Below, in pieces: positions 10,646 to 20,164 of a stretch of 64,000 nucleotides of DNA. Each line of letters begins with the position of its first letter. Position 1 is the first letter of the stretch. Made by a program: the position numbers and the translations under genes. Origin of the DNA: Dryocosmus kuriphilus (taxonomy: Eukaryota; Arthropoda; Insecta; Hymenoptera; Cynipidae); assembly GCA_038277395.1 (NCBI GenBank), contig CM076193.1, positions 176,616,711 through 176,680,710 of the forward strand, written 5' to 3'. Under the pieces are notes generated by a model. That model was not told the DNA's origin. It saw only the letters and a list, made by a program, of their open reading frames with translations, and did not search any database.

Positions 10646-11393
10646 AGTCAACTTAGAAAAAAAAACTGTTGAACTAAAATATAATATAGTTTTTGATCTG
10701 GGGTCATATAAAAATGCTCAAATAACTAATAATAACACTACAGAGTTAATGTGACATGATACCTAAGACTTCAAAGGAAAATTTTATTAGCATATCTTGC
10801 GGAATTTGTTTGAGTTTATAGAAGTTTTAAATGAGCTTTTATGTGCGAAATTATAGCAATTTTTAATGTAAATATCGGATTCATGTAAGACGTAAAATAG
10901 TATGTAAATTATTAGAATTTGATATCACGTAAGTCAATGATATTTTGTATTACTCCAAGCCAGATTTACTCCTGTACTTCGATCGCTTTGATTATTAAGA
11001 TAAATTCAATTTTCTTTCGTCGATCTTACAGCCATATTAAGGAGAACAAAATATATATTTCAAAATCATTTTTTATTCATTTATCACAAGTATATTTCGA
11101 CATTTCTGCTACAATGCGGGCCTTCTTCAGTAATTTTATATTAATTCTAAAAATATAGTAAGAATATTGAAACCGAAAAGTTAAAAGGTTAGCAGTAATA
11201 AAAATTGATTTAATAATTCAACTTACACATGTTTTTTTCTTTCTATCTAGAATTTGGTTTATATTAAAATTGAAATTAAGCAAAATGGCAGAACTCTAGG
11301 AGTGCTTTGACGAGCCAGTAGTAGTCGACTGCCATTACGGACAGACTACCTCCTCCGCTTTCTTATTCCCCCCAACCGCACTTAGGCGCAATT
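10646..11393. other. Unit copy A, region downstream of exon 2
   Basis: No gene seen. From about 10843 it aligns with B 44640-45210. It contains a PLE-type hammerhead-like motif on the minus strand (11090-11131), so part of it may be an old PLE end shared by all units. Confidence 0.55.
11090..11131 (-). ncRNA. Hammerhead-like motif shared by units A and B
   Basis: The minus strand reads CTGAAGAAGGCCCGCATTGT, then GCAGAAA, then TGTCGAAAT. This resembles the CTGANGA-stem II-GAAA core of PLE hammerheads. The paralogue at 44893-44932 retains GGCC/GGCC but not the exact core. Confidence 0.45.
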
Positions 11394-11399
11394 CTGGCC

Positions 11400-12499
11400 A
11401 GTAGTATGGCTATAGGGCTATCAGAACACTTACCATCCGAGCAAGGTTCTGTTCCATGCTAAATCATTTACCGCCACTCGGTATTACCCTTTGCCGGTAA
11501 TGCAGGTTTCTGCCGGGGATTACCCTTAGTCGGTAATAATACATAGTTCCAGCCTCCATCGCTAGATGGCGCACAGTTACTGCTGGTAAACAGATTCCTA
11601 CTGATCAACCTATTGCGCCCAATTTAAAATTTTAAAAAACTCCGGTATGGGGAATCGAACCTTTAGCCGCCAACTCGAAAGCCGGATGCGCTAACCACTA
11701 CGCCAACCACGCCTCTGTCAATATGTCATATGTATGCAAAGTTTCTTTCTAGTGAAACAGAATAAACAAACCCATAGATGAAAAAAAAATGAAAAGGATT
11801 CTGAAGTAAGCATTAATTATTTTCAATTCAGAAGACAGAGAATTGGTAAGCAACATTGGCAAATCGACACTCGAAAGTCGAGTACGATCGATAACATGAA
11901 ATGAGTAATACTCACGCACGTAGGTGACGCAGGCGCATGAGTCATACTCGGAAATCGAACACAGCTACCACTCAAGTCAGTCTTCGAGGTGGAAAGGGGG
12001 AGAAAGCCATATGACGCACACCATATACCACGTTACAGAATAAAATTAATAAAATAAATGCAAGAAAATAAAATAAAATAGAGTAGAATAAAATAAAGTT
12101 TATAAAAAACGCAAAAATGAAATAAAATATATAACAAATAAAATGAAATAAATAAAATAAAATATAATCTTTTTCAAAGACTATTAAAACTCCTGCACTC
12201 AAGATATGTTTTGAAGATTTCGATAAATATTTTTCATACACTTTTCCTACACACTGTTACCATTTTGACTTCATCCAATGATGATTGCTACATTTTCTAT
12301 AATAATAAAATTGGTAACTCTACCCACCTCTCTCTACTTAATTTTAATTTAGTTTATCAATAAATCCTCTTTAAATACATTTTCTTGTATTCTCACTTTG
12401 AATATTCGCGCACTATATCTTATCAGCAAACAGCGTCACTAGTGTCTGCGTGTGAGAATCTCTTTGCGCACTCCCAGCTAAGGTTTTCCTCTAAGTGGG
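11400..12499 (+). repeat. Polinton left TIR
   Basis: Inverted match to 24172-25490 with small differences, including the tRNA-like segment, A/T-rich simple repeats and the inner end 'tcagcaaacagcg.cactagtg'. Confidence 0.93.
11640..11715 (-). other. tRNA-Glu-like sequence inside left TIR
   Basis: On the minus strand a D-arm-like GCG-TAGTGGTTAG-CGC, an anticodon-arm region with CTTTCGA (TTC in anticodon position) and a B-box/T-loop GGTTCGATTCC are in tRNA order and spacing. Acceptor and T stems are degenerate, so I do not call a functional tRNA. The mirrored copy is at 25052-25129. Confidence 0.55.
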
Positions 12500-12681
12500 G
12501 ATAAAATTCTCGTATTTATTCAGTGGGGCTGATTTAAAAATTAAAATTATAATCGAATTTAATTTATCTTAAAACTAATTATTATACTAATTATTATAAA
12601 AGTAATTTAACGTATAGTTAGTATCTACTTCATCTACATTATTCGGGGTATATTTAAGTGTAGGCTGGTGTGAATGATTAA

Positions 12682-13282
12682 GGGCCGATTCCGCCAACTC
12701 TGGTTAAATTTTAATAATTGATTAACTTAATTTAATCAGCACATTGCGTTCCACCATCTTTTGAACCATGATTAAAGAAGTCTAATCACTGATTAACTTA
12801 ACCGGCCATTTTTGGCTGGTTAGCGACTTAGCCATCGATTAACGTGGGTCAACATAATCTCAAATTTGAAGTTAAAGTGTAATGCGACAGTACAGTTTGA
12901 AATATGGCTGAAATTTATAACGATAGTTTATCTTCATCTAATGACGAAGATGATTTTGGAATTGAGATACGGCCACGAATATTTAGAGAATTAATGGTTT
13001 ATTTTGAATCTTTGGATGACTTGAATTTTACTACGATTTCGTTTATCGAAAATTAACTATCGAAAATGGATATAGAAATTTATCGAAATCGAAGTTTGAA
13101 ATCAGCCTATCATAATCACCGTTACAACAGAAACGCACAGAAGCTAGACTTATTGCGAACAGAGCAACAGGTTACAAATGCATGGTGGAACGCGTCACAA
13201 GTTAATCATGATTAAAACGCTGATTAAAAGATAAACATGATTAGCTAATCATGGATTTAATCACAGTTGGTGGAATCGGCTC
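12682..13282 (+). mobile_element. Harbinger-like deletion derivative nested in the Polinton
   Basis: The ends are imperfect inverted repeats: GGGCCGATTCCGCCAACT...TTAAAT at the left and the complement of GAGCCGATTCCACCAACTGTG at the right, with TAA/TTA trinucleotides at both edges. Inside, an ORF from about 12904 starts MAEIYNDS and has an acidic run then RPRIFRELMVYFESLDD, which resembles the N-terminus of PIF/Harbinger transposases, before stopping. The catalytic part is missing. It sits just beyond the 3' end of the accessory ORF. Confidence 0.6.
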
Positions 13283-13742
13283 TTAGAATCCAAGTTTTGG
13301 GGACCGTCACATTCTGTACTGCACAATTCCTCGTTGAAAAGTGTGATGACTACATGAACTGATAAATCCCTTGTTCATTTCCTTCAATGAAGGGCAGTCA
13401 CATTCATCCAAATCTTGAATGCTGATGATCCACTTTTCAAGCAACCTTTTCTTCTGTAAACCTTTAACATAGATTGTCCGAGCACCTGCTAATGTTTCTC
13501 TAAGTATGGTTCTAACTTCTTCGTAGGGTGTATCTCCAGCATTCCACTCAATTTCATGGTATTTGTACACAAGACATAGATTTTCACTCATATCATCCTG
13601 GTAGTAAATTCCATCTGCAGGGTGATTCGAAGAGAAAGACTAATAGTTGAGCATCTTCCTGGAGAGGCATTATGGCCAACTCCTTGAAGACGAATTCATT
13701 GTATGATGGCTTGAAGTCTTGGATGCCTGCGATGAACTCCAG
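13268..13742 (-). pseudogene. Polinton accessory ORF (exonuclease-like small protein), frameshifted
   Basis: Coding signal starts right after the initiator: CTGGAGTTCATC at 13742, where homologues would be expected to begin with ATG. It shifts frame near 13595 into the open 13307-13591 segment (HEIEWNAGDTPYEEV, ARTIYVKGLQKKRLLEKW, CPSLKEM) and shifts again near 13320 (CAVQN). From memory, small proteins of this pattern accompany insect Polintons and have been likened to RNase-H-fold exonucleases; that function is an inference and I would not rely on it. Confidence 0.55.
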
Positions 13743-13751
13743 CTTGACAGG

Positions 13752-13785
13752 AACTGACTTTTTTCAGCCAAAGGCCGCTTTTATA
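13752..13785 (-). promoter_or_regulatory. TATA/Inr promoter of the accessory gene
   Basis: Minus-strand TATAAAAG (13778-13785) and initiator TCAGTT (13752-13757), with A+1 30 nt from the first T of the TATA box: a standard arthropod core promoter. Confidence 0.75.
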
Positions 13786-13861
13786 CCCTTTATCAAACCT
13801 CCCCACTCCTCGATATTCCACCGCCTCACTACCTTACATTACTTTCTTTACTCCAACACTG

Positions 13862-14903
13862 ATTGTTTAGTATTGCACAATACGGTCATGTATAATGATA
13901 ATGGCGATAGTATGAAGCTTGAAAATTAGCATACATCTCAAACAATAATGCAAATTGATTTTGATTAAAGTTTAAACTTAAATTCCCATAAGGATAATAT
14001 TGGGAATTTAAAAACTGTTTAACATTTGTAAGGTTACAGTGGCCAAAATAATTAGCATATTTTTTTTTCGCTGATATTTTCGGCCTGTTTGGAATCCTAC
14101 TATGACATATCGATGTTTCTCTAATTGCGTCGAAGTCTTTACTTGCCATAGATTTTTTTAGTGACCAGAATTAGAGGATATTCATACATTTCCCAGGACC
14201 GAAAACTTATTAGTATAAGTGGATCCCTCTCGATATACTTCGACAGCTGTATCTTTTCACGATCAGCTGGTAATACATAGAGAACTATCCACTCAAATTT
14301 TTGCAATATAATTCTGAATTCTTCAGGATCTCCTTGTGAGGGTTGAATAATAGCATTCAAGTCTGTGCGTGATCTTATCATTATAAGTTCATGTTCAGCA
14401 TTCACAAGTACCTTTTGATAATCTTCAGCAAGTCCAAGGATCATGCTGAGTGGTATAGTTACATCAAAGTATCCATCCTCATTTGTCATTCTAGTATTTA
14501 GATCTAAATCAGGCCAGCCTGCATTCTCAGCAGAATGAAGCTGATTATAAGTTAGAGAAATATAATTCTTCATGGTAGTGGTATGACCAACACCTTTACA
14601 TCAATCAATCTCAATTCCATTTAGTTCATAGCGAATTTCATCAAACAAAATACAGATGGCATTGCCAATCAGGTTTGTTGCTGCAGCAACTGCAGTTTCA
14701 TCAGCTTGAAACAGTCTTCCAAGTATATGTAATGAAATTTTACATGGAAGAATGCATAAATCCTGATGTTGAACTGCAATTCGAATCTCATCACTGTTGT
14801 TAAATGATGACGAAGCATAGGGTTGATGAGCATGAACTTCATAGTGTGCTACAGATTCATCACAGCTAACTCCAGTTTGAATGTTTAGTATCTCTTCCGC
14901 CAT
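13862..14903 (-). pseudogene. Polinton major capsid protein (double jelly-roll), decayed
   Basis: ATG at 14903 lies in 'cataaaaATGGCGG'. The first part (14903-14601) ends at TGA where an Arg codon is expected, then continues in the same frame to 14139 (SAENAGWPDLDL, LIMIRSRTDLNA, FRSWEMYEYPL). A frameshift leads into 14149-13886 with HCNLTNVKQFLNSQYYPYGN. A deletion, apparently of roughly 60-100 codons, joins this to the C-terminal IIHDRIVQY before a stop. These blocks match insect Polinton capsid proteins, which form the icosahedral shell. Non-functional here. Confidence 0.9.
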
Positions 14904-15046
14904 TTTTATGGCAACGACAAATCAATAATGCATAAATTAATGGCTGTCTTTTCTTCTTCTTCTTTCTTCTTGTACGATTCTGAGACCGAGTTGTTTTAGG
15001 AAGAGCACGTTGTGAGATGTTAGTCTCTTGCGAGCTGCTTGAAGAC

Positions 15047-15080
15047 TGATTGTCCTCTGACATGGCGGCTTGCTTATATA
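15047..15080 (-). promoter_or_regulatory. TATA/Inr promoter of the capsid gene
   Basis: Minus-strand TATATAAG (15073-15080) with TCAGTC placing A+1 at 15047, 33 nt away. This makes the small open frame at 14866-15063 part of the 5' leader rather than a gene. Confidence 0.75.
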
Positions 15081-15115
15081 ACTTCCACCTACCTTGTGAT
15101 TATAAACAATACCCA

Positions 15116-15880
15116 TTACGTTGACTTTGCATGTAATCGGATTGTTATAGTTTCTCCTAAAAAATTCACCAAGTTTCCGTCTTGATCAACAATGCGGAGC
15201 TGAATGTGATGTATTTTCTTGACGGCGATCGGAAGGTAAATAACATGGAATGGTACCTCAGCGATCTTATATCCTGGTGAAACGATCGGGAAGAATTCAT
15301 GAATTGTATGAACTTTTCGATTATTAATATATGCTCCAGTTGTAATGTTACATTCTACTCTGAGAGCGTTCACTTTGAGAATGGCTACTGGTAAGCCTGA
15401 TGTGTGAGTCCTATTAGCTTCGAGAACACGTGATGTGAATCCCAACAGTTGACCAAAAGAATCTTTCGGTAGCAAATTAACTTGACAATTGCTCTTGTTT
15501 TCACTAAGCAACGTATTGTTGTATGGTTCAATATATAATATAGTACCATTAATTTCCCAATTCTTTTGTGCATAATTCTCAATCCCATCACCATTAGCTG
15601 GTACTGTTACAACAGAAAAGTCACCACTCGCCAGATACTTCTGTAAATATTTCTCAATATCTTCAATTTCATAACTACCAGGAGGTAAAGTCACCACCTG
15701 ATCGCCAATATAAAATCTATTGTTGCCTACATCATCAATATTAGGAATTGAATTAAATTTTAGTAGTTTAACAAGACCAAAAATATAATTCTTATTCGGC
15801 AAAAGTTCCATTGCTGGAATGTATTCTGCCTCTAGGACAGATGAGTTGCCTGAAACAGCAAGAGTGACCGATTCACCCAT
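15116..15880 (-). CDS. Polinton minor capsid (penton-like) protein, intact 254 aa
   Basis: The full-length frame matches the conserved Polinton minor capsid protein: SSVLEAEYIPAMELLPNKNY near the N-terminus, FNSIPNIDD, GSYEIEDIEKYLQ, then GQLLGFTSRVLEAN, LKVNALRVECNITTGAYIN and HEFFPIV, ending HIQLRIVDQDG and ITIRLHAKS. The penton would cap capsid vertices as a single jelly-roll. ATG at 15880 lies 21 nt after the predicted start site. It is the only structural gene of this element without a visible break, which may be chance. Confidence 0.92.
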   Translation of the reverse strand: MGESVTLAVSGNSSVLEAEYIPAMELLPNKNYIFGLVKLLKFNSIPNIDDVGNNRFYIGDQVVTLPPGSYEIEDIEKYLQKYLASGDFSVVTVPANGDGIENYAQKNWEINGTILYIEPYNNTLLSENKSNCQVNLLPKDSFGQLLGFTSRVLEANRTHTSGLPVAILKVNALRVECNITTGAYINNRKVHTIHEFFPIVSPGYKIAEVPFHVIYLPIAVKKIHHIQLRIVDQDGNLVNFLGETITIRLHAKST

Positions 15881-15900
15881 GATGATGCCTTTCTGTATAA

Positions 15901-15934
15901 TGATTCCTCACCAGCAATTACTTGCGCTTATATA
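15901..15934 (-). promoter_or_regulatory. TATA/Inr promoter of penton gene, inside the protease 3' end
   Basis: Minus-strand TATATAAG (15927-15934) lies within the last codons of the upstream protease gene (LYKRK, stop at 15918-15920). Initiator ATCATT puts A+1 at 15901, 33 nt away. Confidence 0.75.
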
Positions 15935-17188
15935 GAGTATACTTGCTCTTTTCTTCAAGTTGTCCACATAGAAATTTAAGAAGTAAATAACCACACTCAA
16001 GCGTATCATAATCTTGATATCTGACATGATTGTATTTTATGAAGCTACGAACTCCTAGGTAATTGACTAGTTCAGGTGGTGGTTGAAGGTTACCAAAACT
16101 GTCAAAGTATAATATTTCATTACCATTTTTCTTAAATGCTACCCAATTTGTACCCCGACCATCTTTATCATCAAGGTTGATAATGGCAGATTCCTTTTAA
16201 CGAGGATCTCTAAGAGGTAATTCATTTCGCGTAAATACTCCACGAAAATAAGGAATATTTACAGCTTTATCACAATTGAGTAGATCAAAATCGTTTAATG
16301 CACGGTGTGGTAGCTTCACTGCAAGTTCTTTTTTCTTCTTGGATATACATTTTTTAACTATCAAACTACGGCCTTGAGGACTGGGTTTGGTGTTACGTCC
16401 CAGTCCTTGTCGATAGGGTTTCAGGTATAGACCCTTTTCAAGAGCTATTTCTACCATTACTTTATTATCACGTTCTGTCTCTTGAGTTTGCTTTTTGGCT
16501 GCACTGGTATCATTGGCAGCCATTGCTATACCAGCTGCTCCAGCAGTGAGTGCTCCCAGTGCACTGACTCCAGCGAAAATTGGAATTAGTGGTAAAATAC
16601 CACCAACTTTAGAATGTATAGGCAGAATACGAGGTGCTCTCATCTTACGTCTACCTCCTCCTCTTTTAGTAGCTTTACGAGCACCCTCTATAGCAGGCTT
16701 GATGACAATTTGATCATCATTACCTGTAATTGTAGATTCTTTAGCAGCATCTACAATCTTCCTCAACGTTACCCGCTTCTTAGATTTTCTATTCTGAGAA
16801 ACCTTCTTCTTCTTCAAAACCCATACCGAGTTTTGATTTAGCATTCATGACCTTAGTTATAGTTAATGCAGCTGCTTTTTTCAACAAAACTTGAATCTTT
16901 AGAAAAAACACGTTGCCACGCTTTGTCAGCTAGTGTTCTATCAGCAGCGCTTCTCACTTTAAAATTCTCACGATTTTTTGAGTAAGCAATATCGCGCTCT
17001 TAGCAAGCAGCGTCCAGTAGATTTATACCTGGATCACCCCATTCTAATCCTTTGGACAACTTTGTACTAGGTCCACAGTAGTGATAACCCGGTAAATGTA
17101 ATTCGATGTGTAACTTGTTGATAATTCTATTAACTAAACCCTTACCCTTCTTAGACTTCTCTCTACGGTGTATCAGCATTCCGCACAC
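15918..17188 (-). pseudogene. Polinton PLA2-like, core protein and adenain-like protease region, decayed
   Basis: Three recognisable parts follow each other on one strand. From 17188: a PLA2-like domain with HLPGYHYCGPSTKL (Ca-loop type) and GDPGINLLDAAC, then a TAA at about 17000, then ERDIAYS where the catalytic His-Asp pair should be HD; here His is Arg. After a frameshift near 16830 comes a basic, hydrophobic core-protein-like part (RGGGRRKMRAPR; GGILPLIPIFAGVSALGALTAGA). Last is a cysteine protease: IPYFRGVFTRNELP, a TAA at 16197-16199, then GTNWVAF (catalytic His replaced by Asn), YFDSFGN and ECGYL with the Cys. Adenain-like proteases mature capsids. Whether the parts were one polyprotein or separate genes is unclear. 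Confidence 0.85.
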
Positions 17189-17195
17189 TACGAAG

Positions 17196-17256
17196 GTTAG
17201 TATGTGACTGACTGAAAGCCTATATAAGCACTGTACTTATACTTTTCACGGCAGTC
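17196..17256. promoter_or_regulatory. Bidirectional promoter sharing one TATA box (ATPase / PLA2 gene)
   Basis: GCCTATATAAGC (17218-17229) reads TATATAAG on plus and TATATAGG on minus. On plus, CAGT has its A at 17253, 32 nt downstream, with ATG at 17266. On minus the transcript runs into the PLA2-like gene starting at 17188; its initiator is weaker (about 17198). Confidence 0.65.
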
Positions 17257-17265
17257 AATATCAAG

Positions 17266-17961
17266 ATGCGGTTCGATAGATAACCAATCAAATTTTCCAT
17301 TGCAAATATCGACACCCTCGTTCAGCCTAAGGAGAACAAGGTGAAACGTAATGGAAATCTGCTATCAGATAGAATTCGTGCAGTTTTTTGTGGACCATCC
17401 AATTGTGGTAAAATAAATGCACTTCTTTCCCTAATTATACATCCAAATGGTCTCAGATTTGAAAATATTTATCTTTACTCAAAATCTCTCCAACAGCCCA
17501 GGTATAAATACTTGGAAAAGGTATTTAATAATGTAGATGGTGTAAGGTACTTTGCATTCAGTGAAGATGAACAGGTATTTTCACATCATGAAGCTAAACT
17601 CGACTCTACCTTTCTTTTTTATGACATTGCCTGTGAGAAACAGGACAATGTGAGAGCCTTCTTCTTCTTGGGGAGACATGTAAGCGTTGATTGTTTCTAC
17701 TTGTGTCAGACATATGCTCATATTCCTAAACATTTGGTGAGAGATAATGTCAATTTGTTGGTTCTCTTTCGACAAGATGAGACGAACCTCAAACATGTTT
17801 ATGAAGATCATGTAAATACTGATATGACATACACTCAGTTTCAAGATTTATGCTCAGCATGCTGGAATAAAGACAAATATGGATTCGTCGTTATTGATAA
17901 AGATAGTAATTTTAATGAGGGTAGATATAGGAAGGGATTTGACTGTTTTATTATTCTATAA
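17266..17961 (+). pseudogene. Polinton FtsK/A32-like packaging ATPase, nearly intact
   Basis: ATG at 17266 matches the usual start (MRFD) but a TAA is the sixth codon; from there the frame is open to 17961. Walker A reads GPSNCGKI with Ile where Thr/Ser is required for Mg-ATP binding. Walker B region FLFYDIACEKQDNVR and the downstream FYLCQTYAHIPK, LVLFRQDETNLKHVYEDHVN and GFVVIDKDS blocks match Polinton/virus ATPases that pump DNA into capsids. If translated from a later start it would still lack the Walker A Thr, so I call it non-functional. Confidence 0.9.
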
Positions 17962-17992
17962 ATAGGAGCGTTTGATTGAGAATGAATTAGTA
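17957..17992 (+). promoter_or_regulatory. TATA/Inr promoter overlapping the ATPase stop codon
   Basis: TATAAATA at 17957-17964 contains the ATPase TAA stop (17959-17961). TTAGTA places A+1 at 17989, 32 nt downstream, ahead of the next gene at about 18018. Confidence 0.7.
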
Positions 17993-18017
17993 TAATTTAG
18001 GACATCAAGGCGTCAAC

Positions 18018-18966
18018 GTGTTCCGAAAAGAACAAGAAGTACGCAGTGAAATAGCCAAAACTAGCGATGTGATTCGACGGAAACACCGTATGCTCAAGTT
18101 GAGTAAAGAAGCTACAGAAAGTATTTTGAGTGAGACTTTTAGACCTATAGTCACACCTCTGCAAAAACTAGCAAATTTTACTGATATAACTGTAAAGAAA
18201 AATAATTTAATGAAAAATAGATTTACGAAAAATGAAATTTATCAAGAAGAAGATGAGGATGACAAAAAAGTTATGGTCTTTCTTTCACAGCTACTGCTGG
18301 TAATCAAGAGTATGATCAATATCTTAATACAAATATGGTTGATGGAAATGATGAACCTACTGAAGCTTCTGATAATTTTATAAATAAATTTATCCTATTG
18401 TTAAATAGAAATAGGATACGATATTTGGATATGGTTTATGGTTTACGAAGACATAGCAATGGATCATTCATGATTGGTGATTCACCCATCAAATTTCAAA
18501 GTGAATACATCAAGGTGGGTGAAAAAATATATATTCAAAAAGTTCTGGTTTGTTTGAACTTTTGTTTAAACAAAAACCTAAAGAATCTTACATAAGCCCA
18601 GACGATCGAAACAACTATAAAGAAATTCTTATTGCTACAAATGCACATAAGAAAAATTATAGTTCATCGCAACCTATTCGAACGAGCACTAGTCACAAGT
18701 ATACTAATGTTATTGCAAAACCTTTTCCACATAAAGGATCATCAACAAGTGGAGGTTAATTAAAGAAAAAGAAAAAGAGTCTATTGCCTCAATTTATGAT
18801 GGCGCGAAAAGATTCAAGGCCCGACTATATCTACTGGGATGATACAAATGAGCTAGTTGACCGCCTTCGTCTACACACAGCATCTCAGGAAACAGGAAAT
18901 CTAAGTCATATTAATGAAATAGTGACAATCATTGAAGAATTGCGAGAGGCGGAAATCATATATTAA
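18018..18966 (+). pseudogene. Conserved Polinton protein (ATPase-adjacent, unknown function), frameshifted
   Basis: Segments in three frames (18018-18270, 18335-18560, 18550-18966) follow one homologous protein: RSEIAKTSDVIRRKHRMLK at the start, an acidic EEDEDDKK stretch, MVYGLRR....MIGDSPIKF, YISPDDRNNYKEILIATNAH, and a C-terminal IYWDDTNELVDRLRLH with IIEELREAEI. These are typical of a conserved insect Polinton gene next to the ATPase. Function is not established; a virion or packaging role is inferred from position. The expected ATG is GTG here, and a TAA near 18757 interrupts the frame before the C-terminal part. Confidence 0.8.
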
Positions 18967-18993
18967 TAGAGTACAGCTATGAATAACGTTAGT
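18959..18993 (+). promoter_or_regulatory. TATA/Inr promoter overlapping upstream stop codon
   Basis: TATATTAA (18959-18966) contains the TAA stop of the preceding gene. TTAGTA puts A+1 at 18991, 32 nt away, and makes ATG at 19000 the first start codon in the transcript. Confidence 0.7.
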
Positions 18994-18999
18994 ATTATA

Positions 19000-19419
19000 A
19001 TGAGCATCGACGTGCTCGGACATCCTCTGAATCGAGCTGCTGCTACTACTACAAATCGTGGACCTCCTGGTGTTGGTTTTAAAGTTAAATCCAACGGAAA
19101 TTATGACATAGAAAAGAAAAGAGTCAGTAACGTTCAAGGCGCTGAAGAACATTACGACGTAGTTAATTTACGACTTGTGCAGCGTATTGTTCAAAGCGAG
19201 ATACAAACTATTTATCAGGTTACGTCATCTATACGCAACGAAATTGACAACAATCATATTATAATGCGAATTCTTGAAGAATCAATAAATGAGAAGGTGA
19301 AGAATCTACAGATTGATATTCAACAAGAGTTATCACTTTACAATGCCGAACAGATTGCTCGACTGAAAGCGCTAGAAAATGGAAGCAGAGAAGCAGCTAG
19401 TTGTCACAGAGCTACATAA
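19000..19419 (+). CDS. Polinton conserved coiled-coil protein
   Basis: Start at 19000 (MSIDVLGHPLNR) is chosen because the ATG at 18979 lies upstream of the predicted transcription start and homologues begin MS.DVLG. The NRGPPGVGFK motif and IEKKRVSNV block are hallmarks of this Polinton protein; the C-terminal half is a probable coiled coil (VQRIVQSEIQTI...LQIDIQQEL). About 139 aa, open throughout. The last residues may be altered because the integrase sequence begins in another frame within them. Function unknown; an oligomeric virion component is a guess. Confidence 0.75.
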   Translation: MSIDVLGHPLNRAAATTTNRGPPGVGFKVKSNGNYDIEKKRVSNVQGAEEHYDVVNLRLVQRIVQSEIQTIYQVTSSIRNEIDNNHIIMRILEESINEKVKNLQIDIQQELSLYNAEQIARLKALENGSREAASCHRAT

Positions 19420-20100
19420 ACCTGCAAGACAAAATTATACACGTCGTCCTGTGATAATGCGTGGTATAGATGAAACATGGCAGCTGATTTGGTTGAAATG
19501 ATTCCACATTCTCGAGAGAAGAAGGGTTTCAAGTACTGGCTTACGGTTATATATACATTTTCCAAATATGTTTGGGCTGTTCGTATCAAAAGTAAAAATG
19601 GACAAGATGTTACTGCTGCCATGGAAAACATACTTATGCAAGGAAGAGTTCCAAAAAATTTACATACTGATCAAGGCAAAGAATTTTACAACTCACAATT
19701 TAAGACACAGATACAGCAGTATAACATCAAACTATACTCAACTTATAGTAATCTAAAAGCCTCCATTGATGAACGATTCAATCGCACACTCAAAAGTTTG
19801 ATGTGGCCACAATTCACTTTACAAGGTAATTATAAATGGCTCGATGTTTTACCACTCTGGTTTCCAAGTATAAACATAAAAAACATCGTACTATTGTTAT
19901 GAAACCTGACGATATTAAACTTGAAGAAGAAGAAGAATTTATGGAGCGCTTCAGTATCCATGGAAAAAAACCTTCAAGAAGAGCAAAATGAAAAGTTGGT
20001 GATAAAGTTCGAGTGAGCAAGTATAAGAACGTTTTCGAGAAAGGTTACGCTCCCAAATGGAAAACGGAAATATTTATTCCGCAAGCCAAAAAAACTCTGT
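19379..20100 (+). pseudogene. Polinton retrovirus-like integrase, truncated and frameshifted
   Basis: The frame from ATG 19379 (ELHKPARQNYTRRPV, GIDETWQ) shifts at about 19485 into 19477-19902. Catalytic residues are visible: D in ADLVEM, D in HTDQGKEF and E in ASIDERFNRTLK. A second frameshift near 19855 leads to MKPDDIKLEEEEEF and a stop, then a VGDKVRVSKYK motif of the C-terminal domain. The N-terminal zinc-binding part is missing and the C-terminus ends at the junction with PolB. It would have inserted the element at 6-bp staggered sites. Confidence 0.88.
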
Positions 20101-20164
20101 TAGGATTTAACCGTTACATTCATCTTTCATAAGACCTAATATATTTTTGTTGGCTTGCGGAATA
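20075..20164. repeat. 15-bp inverted repeat at the INT/PolB junction
   Basis: TATTCCGCAAGCCAA (20075-20089) and its exact complement TTGGCTTGCGGAATA (20150-20164) surround the point where both convergent genes are cut short. The right arm lies in PolB coding sequence (IPQANK); the left arm lies at the end of integrase. Confidence 0.8.

Noticed and set aside
14866..15063. Small basic ORF upstream of the Polinton capsid gene
   Set aside because: Its ATG lies between a TATA box (15073-15080) and the predicted start site at 15047, so it is mostly untranslated leader of the capsid transcript.
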